Assembly: GCA_946553025.1 (NCBI GenBank)
Contig: CAMNRM010000002.1
Span: 62,001 to 126,000, forward strand
Reading direction: 5' to 3'
Length of the DNA: 64,000 nt
Origin: an uncultured Clostridium sp.
Lineage (GTDB): Bacteria; Bacillota; Clostridia; Lachnospirales; Lachnospiraceae
Part shown: positions 40,762-49,274 of the stretch, one piece after another
Numbering within the stretch: the stretch's first letter is position 1
Layout of the letters: each line of letters starts with the position of its first letter
Made by a program: the position numbers and the translations under genes
The notes under the pieces: generated by a model
What the model saw: the letters and a program-made list of their open reading frames with translations, nothing else
Databases searched by the model: none
Told to the model about the DNA's origin: nothing

Positions 40762-41742
40762 TTATTCCTGGTATTTCTCCAAAAGCGCATAGGCCCTCTC
40801 GCGGTTAGAGGAGGCTATACTGGCAATGTAATCGACGCTTTCCAGCGAACCTCCGCTGTTTTTCTTTGCCGCCTCCTCCGCCAGGCTGTCCCTTAACTGC
40901 ACCCATTCCTGCTGCTCTTTTTTCAGCTTCTCGCAGGCCATGGCATCTAAGGAATCACAGAGCAGACGATAAATCCCCTCCATCTCCCGCTCCCAGATCC
41001 GCTGTTCGGTCTGCGCGGCGGTTTTTACCGAATACACGTTATTTTCCGTTTCCGATTTGCGCATCTGCTCGATCTGCCGGTCAATCTGCGGAAAACGTTC
41101 CTGGTATTCCTTTAAGCCTTCCTGTAAATCCGTGGGATATTCTGTGATTTCCAAAACCACTTCACCCGCCGGAGCATTCTGCGCGGCACGTTCTGCCAAT
41201 GGTGCCTGGCCGGTATCCGCCGTCTTTGCTTTATCTGCCTGCGGTAATTCTCCTGCATCTTCCCCGGTCTGTTCCCCGTCAAATACTTTTGCATCCTCCG
41301 GTGCTTCTTTGGCAGACGCAAAACCTTCGCCCTCCGGTGCCGCCCTGGCAGGTGCTGCTTCGCCATCCGGCACCGCCCCGGCAGGTGCTGCTTCGCCCCC
41401 CGGCACAGTCCCGGCAGGTGCTGCTTCACCCTCCGGCACAGTCCCGGCAGATGCAAAATCAATCGCCGCTGCCCGGGGCATGGCATCTCCTTTAGCGTCT
41501 TCCCCGTGCGGTGCAGGTGCTCCCTCTTCTATCGCCTCAGGCAGTGCATCCTCTGCCATCCCCTGCCCGCTGTCTGCGGATTCCTCTTCCGGCAGCACCC
41601 GCGTATATTCCTGTCTGTGCGGCTGGGTTTCTGCCATCTTTGCTATCTGACGAGTCACATACGAATTCGTCAGACAGGTAATTCCCGTCCCTGCCGCTAA
41701 AATGCCCAGAATCACCATCCATATTTTTAAGCTGCCCTTCAT
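40762..41742 (-). CDS. Membrane-anchored LprI-like (DUF1311) protein with repetitive Ala/Pro linker
   Basis: A 326-residue protein. Residues about 6-24 (KIWMVILGILAAGTGITC) are an N-terminal anchor or signal, possibly with a lipobox-like Cys. Residues about 50-190 are low complexity and acidic, with an 11-residue Ala-Gly-x-Val-Pro-x-Gly-Glu repeat. The C-terminal 120 residues match the lysozyme-inhibitor LprI N-terminal domain pattern: TAAQTEQRIWEREMEGIYRL, then LKKEQQEWVQLRDSLAEEA and SSNRERAYALLEKY. LprI-type proteins bind and inhibit lysozyme on the cell surface in some bacteria, but whether this one does is not known. Confidence 0.75.
   Translation of the reverse strand: MKGSLKIWMVILGILAAGTGITCLTNSYVTRQIAKMAETQPHRQEYTRVLPEEESADSGQGMAEDALPEAIEEGAPAPHGEDAKGDAMPRAAAIDFASAGTVPEGEAAPAGTVPGGEAAPAGAVPDGEAAPARAAPEGEGFASAKEAPEDAKVFDGEQTGEDAGELPQADKAKTADTGQAPLAERAAQNAPAGEVVLEITEYPTDLQEGLKEYQERFPQIDRQIEQMRKSETENNVYSVKTAAQTEQRIWEREMEGIYRLLCDSLDAMACEKLKKEQQEWVQLRDSLAEEAAKKNSGGSLESVDYIASIASSNRERAYALLEKYQE
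41336..41455 (-). repeat. 33-bp tandem repeat, about 3.5 units, in the LprI-like linker
   Basis: The core GGCAGGTGCTGCTT recurs at 41347, 41380 and 41413, and a diverged unit starts at 41446. It encodes 11-residue units such as AGTVPGGEAAP, AGAVPDGEAAP and ARAAPEGEGFA. Frame is kept. Confidence 0.88.
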
Positions 41743-41891
41743 TCCATCATCCTTTGCTTTAATCGTCCGTAATGCTTAATTTCCTTTTCTCTTCTTCAAA
41801 GATAACATAAACCGGAAAGAAAAGAAATAGCTAAAAGGAAGACGTAATATTTTGTAAGCTTTCCTTAAATGTTCCAGCAGAAATCTCATGG

Positions 41892-42380
41892 TTAAACCGA
41901 GGAAGTAATTCCCGGATCGTCCATCAGATTTTTTCCGTCCGCCGCCGATGTGGCCAGTTTATCACAGCGTTCATTTAAAGGATGACCGGCATGTCCCTTC
42001 ACCCAGATAAAGGTTACCTGGTGGGATTCTTTCGCTTTGAGCAGGCGTTTCCACAGATCAATGTTCTTTACAGGATTGCTCTTTCCCCTGGTCCAGTTAT
42101 TGGCAACCCATTTTTCAATCCAGTGCTGGTTAAAGGCATCAATTAAATACTTGGAGTCGGAGTACAGTTCTACCTGGCAGGGGCGGTTCAATGCCTCTAA
42201 GCCCACGATGGCAGCCAAAAGTTCCATACGGTTATTCGTCGTCCGCTTAAAGCCACCGGACATGGTTTTTTCGTGAAGGACTCCACGCTGGTCCACAAAA
42301 TGAAGAATTGTGCCGTAACCTCCCGGCCCGTCAGGATTCCCCCGGGCCGATCCGTCCGTATAGATCTGTACTTTACTCAT
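41892..42380 (-). CDS. rnhA: Ribonuclease HI
   Basis: A 162-residue RNase that cuts RNA in RNA-DNA hybrids. The catalytic carboxylates are visible: Asp in IYTDGSARGNPDGPGGYG, Glu in NNRMELLAAIVGLEA, Asp in LYSDSKYLIDAF and a late Asp region after WVKGHAGHPLNERCD. It is complete, with no N-terminal hybrid-binding domain. It lies just downstream of the metallo-beta-lactamase gene. Confidence 0.95.
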   Translation of the reverse strand: MSKVQIYTDGSARGNPDGPGGYGTILHFVDQRGVLHEKTMSGGFKRTTNNRMELLAAIVGLEALNRPCQVELYSDSKYLIDAFNQHWIEKWVANNWTRGKSNPVKNIDLWKRLLKAKESHQVTFIWVKGHAGHPLNERCDKLATSAADGKNLMDDPGITSSV

Positions 42381-42412
42381 AAATCATCCTTTCTATGCAC
42401 CCTCTGCCCGGT

Positions 42413-44014
42413 CTATCGATCCCACTTGTCACAGAGGGACATAATCTGATCCGTAAACTTCGCAAGGTCTTTATTCGCCCCGCCTTCATTGTGATGGATA
42501 ACCCGAAGCAGACGCTCTCCGGCACTGAGCAGGCGCATGTAAACGGAGGTTGCTTTCTTCTTGGCAACGGTCGTCTTAACCACCGGAATACCTGCTGCCT
42601 CACGAATCCATACATTCTCTGCCAGATCAAAGATTGACCCGGAAAACGGCGCAGAAGCCTCCAGCCCCATATCCTTCTTTAAGCCTTCGGCAAAATAATC
42701 GCAGACCGTATCCTGCCCGTGCACCATAAATACATGGCTTGGTTTGTTCTTAAACGCGCCGATCCATGCCAGAAGCCCGTCGCGGTCGGCATGGCCGCTG
42801 ATTCCGTCAATCAGTTCAATATGGGCAACCACATCGATGGACTCGCCGAAGATCTTAACCTCACTTGCTCCTTCCAAAAGGCTGCGTCCTAAGGTTCCCT
42901 CGGCCTGGTATCCGGCAAAGACCACCGAACACTCTTTCCGCCAGAGGTTATGCTTTAAATGATGGCGGATACGTCCCGCATCACACATGCCGGCCGCGGA
43001 GATAATTACCTTGGGCGTCATATCAAAGTTGATGTTCTTGGACTCTTCACTGGTAATGGAGAGCTTAAGTCCCGGAAAGCCAATCGGGTTAATCCCCTGA
43101 CGAACCAGGGCCTTGGTTTCCTCGTCAAAGCACTCCTGCATATTTTCCTTAAAGACCTGGGTCGCCTCCACGGCAAGCGGACTGTCCACATAGACCTCAA
43201 ACCCGTCATGCCCGGTGACCAGGCCGTCTGCCTTAATCTGACGGATAAAATATAAAAGTTCCTGGGTACGCCCTACGGCAAAGGCAGGGATGACCACATT
43301 TCCGCCCCGATCCAAGGTCTGCTGGATAATCTTTGCCAGATCCGCCGCATAATTCGTGCGTTTCTTGTGGTAGCGGTCGCCGTAGGTACATTCCATAATC
43401 ACGTAATCGGCGTCTTCGATATAGGTCGGATCGCAGATCAGCGGCTTATTCTTATTCCCGATATCGCCGGAGAATACCAGCTTCTTTTCCACGTCCCCTT
43501 CCCTGGCCCAGACTTCAATCGAAGCCGAACCCAGTAAATGCCCCGCATCGGTAAAGCGCACCTTAATATCCTCGTTCAGTTCCATCTGCGCACCGTAAGG
43601 ACAGGCTTCAATCAGCTTGATTACGCCCAGGGCATCTTTCATCTCGTAGAGCGCCGTGGTTTCCTCTTTACCTGCACGTCTGGCCTTCCGGTTCTTCCAC
43701 TCGGCCTCCATCTCCTGGATGTGGGCACTGTCACGAAGCATAATATCGCAGAGATCGGCAGTGGCATCCGTGGCAATAACCCTCCCCCGAAATCCCCGAG
43801 CGTAAATATAGGGAAGGTAGCCCGCATGGTCAATGTGGGCGTGGGTGAGCAGAACAAAATCAATCTCGCTGTAGCTTACCGGCGGTTCTACATTCTCATA
43901 AAGATTCTGTCCCTGCTTCATCCCGCAGTCAACAAAAAGCTTGGTTTCTCCGACTTCCAGATAATGACAGCTCCCCGTCACTTCATGATCGGCTCCGATA
44001 AATTCTAACTTCAT
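42413..44014 (-). CDS. Metallo-beta-lactamase/beta-CASP RNA-processing nuclease
   Basis: A 533-residue protein. The ATG at 44014 is preferred because GGAGGG lies upstream and it gives the family start MKLEFIGADHEVTGSCHYLE. The metal-binding motif LLTHAHIDHAGYLPYIYARG and later DAGHLLGSASIEVWA are typical; VIPAFAVGRTQELLYFI and the IISAAGMCDAGRIRHHLKHNL segment belong to the beta-CASP domain, and GHADRDGLLAWI to the terminal RMMBL part. Such proteins act on RNA 3' ends or as endonucleases (RNase J/CPSF-like). The C-terminal 75 residues are extra. Confidence 0.92.
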   Translation of the reverse strand: MKLEFIGADHEVTGSCHYLEVGETKLFVDCGMKQGQNLYENVEPPVSYSEIDFVLLTHAHIDHAGYLPYIYARGFRGRVIATDATADLCDIMLRDSAHIQEMEAEWKNRKARRAGKEETTALYEMKDALGVIKLIEACPYGAQMELNEDIKVRFTDAGHLLGSASIEVWAREGDVEKKLVFSGDIGNKNKPLICDPTYIEDADYVIMECTYGDRYHKKRTNYAADLAKIIQQTLDRGGNVVIPAFAVGRTQELLYFIRQIKADGLVTGHDGFEVYVDSPLAVEATQVFKENMQECFDEETKALVRQGINPIGFPGLKLSITSEESKNINFDMTPKVIISAAGMCDAGRIRHHLKHNLWRKECSVVFAGYQAEGTLGRSLLEGASEVKIFGESIDVVAHIELIDGISGHADRDGLLAWIGAFKNKPSHVFMVHGQDTVCDYFAEGLKKDMGLEASAPFSGSIFDLAENVWIREAAGIPVVKTTVAKKKATSVYMRLLSAGERLLRVIHHNEGGANKDLAKFTDQIMSLCDKWDR

Positions 44015-44147
44015 GAAAACCCTCCTTCGTATTCTTTTGTTCATTTTCCGCATCTTCACGATAAACTATACAAATTCTTGTCTTATTCTCAGTATAACAT
44101 AAAACAATTCTTTAGGAAAGGATTAATTGTCCGTAATTTTCAAAAAA

Positions 44148-45623
44148 TTATATAATAATGCAGATCATCCCGCCGCTGCTGTCATTGATAATTTTCTGCA
44201 TGGTATCCTGAAGTTTTATCTGGCTCTCATCGGTGAGCTGGGAAATCTTTGCCTGAATCCCGTCGCCCACAATCTGTTCGATGGACTTTCCGAAAATATT
44301 GGCATCCCACACCCCGTCGGGATTTTCCCGGCTGCTCTCCTTAATGTAGGAAATTAAATCCTGGGCCTGCTGCTCGCTCCCGACAATCGGTGCAATTTCC
44401 GTCTGGATCTGCGCCCGCAGCATGTGGATGGAGGGCGCTTCGGCTTTAATCTTTACCCCGTATTTATTCCCGTGGCGGATCACCTGCGGCTCATCCAAAA
44501 GGATTTCCGATCGCTCCGGCATCACTGCCCCATAGCCTTTAATCCGCACCTGGCTGATGGCATTTAAGACTTTTTCGTACTCCTTCTGCATCCTTGACAG
44601 ACTCTCTAAGGTCTGCATCAGCTGGTATTCCCCTTCGATGGGAAGACCGGTCACGTCACTGATAATCTGGTAATAGCAGTTGTCGTCCATCACGATATTC
44701 ATGGAAACACAGCCGTTGGCCAGATTCATCCGATCCATGCGGATTTCCTCCATAAACTCTGCCTGGACATCCTCTGCCCCGCGGGCGACATCCTTCATCT
44801 GGCTGACCGAGGAGAGCACCTGTTTTGCGGCTGCAATCACCTGGGCCTTTACCGGGTGATCCGCAGGAAGGATTTCCAGCCATTTGGGAATCGAAAAGTC
44901 CATGCGCACAACCGGGAATTCTTTCAATACTTTTTCCAGCATATGGTAAATATCTTCCCGCTTTAACTGTTCGCAGTTTACCGGCATCACCGTGACCTTG
45001 TACTCTTCTTCCATGGCATCGGCCAGGGCAAGCGTTTCCTCGGAAAACGGCCGGGCGGAGTTTAGGAGCACGATAAAGGGCTTGTGCAGGGCCTTTAATT
45101 CCTCGATAGCGGTGTGTTCTGCTTCTATGTAGTTCGGGCGCTTTAAATCCCCGAAGGAGCCGTCGCAGGTAACGACCACACCAATCGTTGAATGATCGGT
45201 GATTACCTTCCTCGTCCCGATTTCCGCTGCCTTGGTAAACGGAATTTCCGTATCGTACCAGGGCGTTTTCACCATGCGCTCCATATCGTTTTCAATATGG
45301 CCTGCTGCTCCCTCAACCATAAAGCCCACACAGTCAATCAGGCGGATTTTTACCGAGATCCCGTCCCCTAACTGAATCTGTGCCGCGTCCTTGGGGATGA
45401 ATTTCGGCTCCGTCGTCATCACCGTTTTTCCGGCGGCGCTCTGGGGAAGTTCATCCCGGCTTACGTTTCTGTCCGCTTCATTTTCCATGGAGGGAAGAAC
45501 CAAAAGCTCCATAAAGCGCTTGATAAAGGTTGATTTTCCTGTTCTGACCGGGCCTACCACACCCAGATAAATTTCTCCTTTCGTGCGGGCTTCCATATCT
45601 TTGTATACATGAAAACTGTCCAT
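44148..45623 (-). CDS. spoIVA: Stage IV sporulation protein A
   Basis: A 491-residue morphogenetic ATPase that forms the basement layer of the spore coat on the outer forespore membrane. Walker A is GVVGPVRTGKSTFIKRFMEL; the LIDCVGFMVEGAAGH and VTTCDGSFGDL-type region follows, and the C-terminus ends in the conserved hydrophobic GMICIII anchor tail. Length matches the family. The upstream gap carries a sequence that fits a sigma-E promoter. Confidence 0.97.
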   Translation of the reverse strand: MDSFHVYKDMEARTKGEIYLGVVGPVRTGKSTFIKRFMELLVLPSMENEADRNVSRDELPQSAAGKTVMTTEPKFIPKDAAQIQLGDGISVKIRLIDCVGFMVEGAAGHIENDMERMVKTPWYDTEIPFTKAAEIGTRKVITDHSTIGVVVTCDGSFGDLKRPNYIEAEHTAIEELKALHKPFIVLLNSARPFSEETLALADAMEEEYKVTVMPVNCEQLKREDIYHMLEKVLKEFPVVRMDFSIPKWLEILPADHPVKAQVIAAAKQVLSSVSQMKDVARGAEDVQAEFMEEIRMDRMNLANGCVSMNIVMDDNCYYQIISDVTGLPIEGEYQLMQTLESLSRMQKEYEKVLNAISQVRIKGYGAVMPERSEILLDEPQVIRHGNKYGVKIKAEAPSIHMLRAQIQTEIAPIVGSEQQAQDLISYIKESSRENPDGVWDANIFGKSIEQIVGDGIQAKISQLTDESQIKLQDTMQKIINDSSGGMICIII

Positions 45624-45651
45624 AAAAATACCCCCTTGCTATGCTGATTAT

Positions 45652-45680
45652 AGTATATGCAGGGGGGTTGAGGTTATAGA
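45652..45680 (-). promoter_or_regulatory. Candidate sigma-E promoter for spoIVA
   Basis: On the minus strand TCTATAA (45674-45680), a 14-base spacer and CATATACT (45652-45659), resembling the sigma-E -35 and -10 boxes. It lies between the livF stop and the spoIVA start. Confidence 0.45.
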
Positions 45681-45685
45681 CCTCG

Positions 45686-46396
45686 TTATTCACTTAAATA
45701 CGCCTTCTTCACCGAATCATCATTCATCAGTTCATCGGCGTCGCCGGATAAAACGATGGTTCCGGTTTCCAGGACGTAAGCCCGGTTGGCGATGGACAGG
45801 GCCTTTTTTGCGTTCTGCTCCACTAAAAGAACCGTGGTTCCGTCCTTATTAATGCTCTGGATAATATCAAAAATCTCATTGACATAGATGGGGGAAAGTC
45901 CCATCGACGGCTCATCCATAACGATTAATTTCGGATGGCTCATCAATGCCCGTCCCATGGCAAGCATCTGCTGTTCACCGCCGGAGAGCGTACCTGCAGG
46001 CTGGTTTTTCCGCTCTTCCAGACGAGGAAAACGGGCATAGATTTTCTTTAAGGTTTCTTCCAGTTCATTTTTATCGTTTCTTGAATAGGCACCCAGTTTT
46101 AAATTCTGTAAAACCGAAAGCTGGGCAAACACCCTCCGGCCTTCCGGCACATGGGCCACGCCCATGGAAACCAGCTTATGGCCCGGGATTTTGGTGATAT
46201 CCTTCCCGTCGTAGACGATTTTTCCTGCCTTTGAGGGAATTAATCCGGTGATCGTCTGTAAGGTGGTGGTTTTTCCCGCACCGTTTGCCCCAATCAGGGC
46301 GATAATCTCTCCCTGGTTGACTTCAAAGGAGATTCCTTTAATGGCCTGAATTACCCCGTAAAATACTTCAAGGCCGGTAACTTCCAGCAATGCCAT
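45686..46396 (-). CDS. livF: Branched-chain amino acid ABC transporter ATPase LivF
   Basis: A 236-residue ABC ATPase. Walker A LIGANGAGKTTTLQTITGL, signature LSGGEQQMLAMGRALMS and Walker B LIVMDEPSMGLSPI are all intact. It opens MALLEVTGLEVFYGVIQAIKG, as in LivF. GGAGGAGAAG precedes the start. It is the last gene of the liv operon. Confidence 0.95.
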   Translation of the reverse strand: MALLEVTGLEVFYGVIQAIKGISFEVNQGEIIALIGANGAGKTTTLQTITGLIPSKAGKIVYDGKDITKIPGHKLVSMGVAHVPEGRRVFAQLSVLQNLKLGAYSRNDKNELEETLKKIYARFPRLEERKNQPAGTLSGGEQQMLAMGRALMSHPKLIVMDEPSMGLSPIYVNEIFDIIQSINKDGTTVLLVEQNAKKALSIANRAYVLETGTIVLSGDADELMNDDSVKKAYLSE

Positions 46397-46407
46397 AACT
46401 TCTCCTC

Positions 46408-47166
46408 CTATTCTCCCAGGTACGCAGTGATTACCTGCGGGTCGTTTAGTACATCGGCGGTATCGCCTTCGGTAAGTACCTGACCGAAGTTCAGCACCGT
46501 CAGCTTCTCACAGATCCCCGATACCAGCTTCATATCGTGTTCAATCAGCAGAATCGTCATATCGAAATTATCGCGGACAAAGCGGATGGTGTCCATCAGT
46601 TCCTTGGTTTCGTTCGGGTTCATCCCGGCTGCGGGTTCATCCAGAAGAAGGAGTTTTGGCTGTGTCGCTAAGGCACGGGCAATCTCTAACTTTCTCTGCT
46701 TTCCGTAGGGGAGATTGGAAGCCGTGTAGTCGGCCTCCCCGTCCAAATCAAACACCTTTAACAGTTCCAGGGCGCGTTCATCCATCTCCTTTTCCACCTT
46801 AAAATAGCGCGGAAGGCGGAATATCCCCTCGATGGTCGAATAGGGATGATGGTTGTGCAGCCCGACTTTAACATTATCCAGCACGGAAAGTTCTTTAAAC
46901 AGACGGATGTTCTGGAAGGTTCGGGCAATCCCGTTCTGGTTGATATCGATGGTCTTTTTCCCGGTAATATTTACACCGTCTAAATGAATGCTTCCCGTAT
47001 CCGGCTTATACACCCCGGTTAAAAGGTTGAATACGGTGGTCTTCCCGGCACCGTTTGGCCCAATCAGACCGTAAAGCTGGCCCTTTTCAATCGTCACATG
47101 GAAATCATTCACCGCTTTCAGTCCCCCAAAGGAGATACTTAAATTTTTAACTTCCAGCATAGCCAT
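46408..47166 (-). CDS. livG: Branched-chain amino acid ABC transporter ATPase LivG
   Basis: A 252-residue ABC ATPase with Walker A LIGPNGAGKTTVFNLLTGVY, the LivG-type region GIARTFQNIRLFKELSVLDN, the signature LPYGKQRKLEIARALAT, and Walker B LLLLDEPAAGMNPNE. The start overlaps no other gene; AAAGGAGG lies in the end of livM. It pairs with LivF as the transporter's motor. Confidence 0.95.
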   Translation of the reverse strand: MAMLEVKNLSISFGGLKAVNDFHVTIEKGQLYGLIGPNGAGKTTVFNLLTGVYKPDTGSIHLDGVNITGKKTIDINQNGIARTFQNIRLFKELSVLDNVKVGLHNHHPYSTIEGIFRLPRYFKVEKEMDERALELLKVFDLDGEADYTASNLPYGKQRKLEIARALATQPKLLLLDEPAAGMNPNETKELMDTIRFVRDNFDMTILLIEHDMKLVSGICEKLTVLNFGQVLTEGDTADVLNDPQVITAYLGE

Positions 47167-48273
47167 TTAAGCCGCCTCCTTTCGGTTTTTCTTCTTTAAG
47201 CCGGCAAAGAAACGCTCCCGCATCTCAATGGCCTTGGGTGCCGAGTTAAACAGCATCATGGCAATTAAGACAATCGCATAGATCAGCATACGGTAGTTGT
47301 TTAATCCGCGCAGAAGCTCCGGCAGAGCCGTAAGCACCACGGCGGCAATCATCGAGCCGCGGATATTTCCAATTCCTCCCAAAACCACGAAAACCAGGAT
47401 CATAATCGACATATTGTAGCCGAAGTTCTTGGGCGTGGCGGCAAGGCTTGAAAGGTTGTGCGCATACAAAACCCCGGCAACTCCGGCGATGGACGCCGAG
47501 ATCGTAAAGGCCAAAAGCTTGTACTTTGTAATATGAATACCGACAGACTCGGCAGCAATCCGGTTGTCGCGGATCGCCATAATCGCCCGGCCCGTGCGGG
47601 AATGAATCAGATTTAAGACGATAACCAGGACAATGAGCACCAGGATAATTCCCACGGTAAAGTTCGACGCCTTGGGCGTTCCGGTAATTCCCTGCGCACC
47701 CTTGATAATCACTTCACCGTCGGCACCCATGCCAAGGGAAGCGACATCCTTCATCGAAAAATGAAGCCCATGGCTGTCCTTTCCCACATAAAAAACATTA
47801 ATTAAATTCTTAATAATCTCCCCGAAGGCCAGGGTAACAATCGCTAAATAGTCGCCCTTTAAGCGCAGTACGGGAATACCAATCAAAAAGCCAAAGACCG
47901 CTGCCGTCGCCGCCCCCACAAGAAGGGCAATGGCAAAACGGACGTTTACACTGGGGATGGCCCCCGCCATGGCCTTGGTAAAAAAGGCACCGGAAAATGC
48001 ACCCACGCACATAAACCCGGCATGTCCAAGGCTTAACTCGCCCAGGATGCCTACCGTTAAATTTAAAGAAACCGCCAGGATAACATACGTACAGATGGGA
48101 ACCAAAAGTCCCTTAAACAAGCTGGTCATATTCCCCGTACTGCTCCAGATCTGGATAAATACCCAGAAGGCAATAACGATGGCATAGGTAATCATATTCT
48201 GCACGGTGACTTTATTCTTCGCCGTATTCTTTGTACCGGCTTTTGCACCGGCTTCTGCTTTTTTTGTCTTCAT
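47167..48273 (-). CDS. livM: Branched-chain amino acid ABC transporter permease LivM
   Basis: Membrane permease of about 368 residues with some 9-10 helices. A basic N-terminal tail precedes the first helix (MITYAIVIAFWVFIQIWSS). The LivM motif AESVGIHITKYKLLAFTISA and GIGNIRGSMIAAVVLTALPE are present. ATG at 48273 has AGGTG upstream; a GTG directly after the livH stop (48282) is an alternative start. It forms the channel with LivH. Confidence 0.94.
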   Translation of the reverse strand: MKTKKAEAGAKAGTKNTAKNKVTVQNMITYAIVIAFWVFIQIWSSTGNMTSLFKGLLVPICTYVILAVSLNLTVGILGELSLGHAGFMCVGAFSGAFFTKAMAGAIPSVNVRFAIALLVGAATAAVFGFLIGIPVLRLKGDYLAIVTLAFGEIIKNLINVFYVGKDSHGLHFSMKDVASLGMGADGEVIIKGAQGITGTPKASNFTVGIILVLIVLVIVLNLIHSRTGRAIMAIRDNRIAAESVGIHITKYKLLAFTISASIAGVAGVLYAHNLSSLAATPKNFGYNMSIMILVFVVLGGIGNIRGSMIAAVVLTALPELLRGLNNYRMLIYAIVLIAMMLFNSAPKAIEMRERFFAGLKKKNRKEAA

Positions 48274-48282
48274 CCTCCGCAC

Positions 48283-49164
48283 CTACACTTTCTCATGAAT
48301 CTGTTTGCCTAAAATTCCTGTGGGCCGCACCAGAAGCACGATAATCAGCACAGAAAATACAATTGCGTCAGATAACTGGGAAGAAATATAGGCTTTCGAC
48401 AGATTTTCAATCACTCCTAAGATAATTCCCCCAATCATCGCTCCCGGGATCGAACCGATACCGCCGAAAACAGCGGCAACGAATGCCTTAATTCCCGGCA
48501 TGGAGCCTGTATAGGGTGTGAGCGAGGGATAGGCCGAGCACAAAAGCACACCGGCTAACGCCGCCAGCGCCGAACCGATGGCAAAGGTCACGGCAATCGT
48601 CCGGTTGACGTCAATGCCCATCAGGGTCGCCGCACCCTTATCTTCCGAAACAGCCAGCATAGCCTGGCCGATTTTTGTCTTGTTAATAAAGGTCGTCAAT
48701 ACCAGCATAATCAAAATACAGGAAATAATGGTAACCAGGGTAACACCCGAGATAGAAAGCTGACCGCCTGCCAGCTTTAACGCCGGGATATTGACTACCG
48801 AAGTAAACTGCTTGGAATTTGAGCCAAAGATCAGCAAAGCTACATTCTGAAGAAGGTAGCTTACGCCAATCGCCGTAATCAGTACGGCCAGAGGGGATGT
48901 ACCGCGCAGAGGCTTATAAGCAACCCGTTCAATGGTCACCCCCAGCACCGTACATACAACGACCGCAGCGAAGATACCGACGATCGGATTCCCTCCCATG
49001 GTACTGACCACCGTGAATGTCGTGAAGGCACCCACCATAATAATATCTCCGTGGGCAAAGTTCAGCATTTTTGCAATACCATAAACCATGGTATATCCCA
49101 GGGCAATAATCGCGTAGATGCTGCCAAGGCTGATTCCATTAATCAAATACGATAGGAAACTCAT
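48283..49164 (-). CDS. livH: Branched-chain amino acid ABC transporter permease LivH
   Basis: A 293-residue membrane permease with about 8 helices. It starts MSFLSYLINGISLGSIYAII and has the AMLNFAHGDIIMVGA-type and GAATLMGIDVNRTIAVTFAIG segments typical of LivH. The gene follows a stem-loop that separates it from the binding-protein gene. Confidence 0.95.
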   Translation of the reverse strand: MSFLSYLINGISLGSIYAIIALGYTMVYGIAKMLNFAHGDIIMVGAFTTFTVVSTMGGNPIVGIFAAVVVCTVLGVTIERVAYKPLRGTSPLAVLITAIGVSYLLQNVALLIFGSNSKQFTSVVNIPALKLAGGQLSISGVTLVTIISCILIMLVLTTFINKTKIGQAMLAVSEDKGAATLMGIDVNRTIAVTFAIGSALAALAGVLLCSAYPSLTPYTGSMPGIKAFVAAVFGGIGSIPGAMIGGIILGVIENLSKAYISSQLSDAIVFSVLIIVLLVRPTGILGKQIHEKV

Positions 49165-49218
49165 AAATACACCCCTTTATTCTTCATTTCTTTGTCTTGG
49201 GTTAATGCTTTTACAAAA

Positions 49219-49247
49219 CAGAGGGCTGTCCAGTGGACACCCCTCCG
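49219..49247 (-). terminator. Stem-loop between livK and livH (attenuator or RNA-processing hairpin)
   Basis: CAGAGGGCTGTCC (49219-49231) pairs with GGACACCCCTC (49234-49244), and a T-rich stretch follows on the minus strand. Placed after the binding-protein gene, it probably lowers transcription of the permease genes relative to the abundant lipoprotein. Confidence 0.65.
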
Positions 49248-49274
49248 TTAGAGTGCTTGTTTATATTTTAACAA

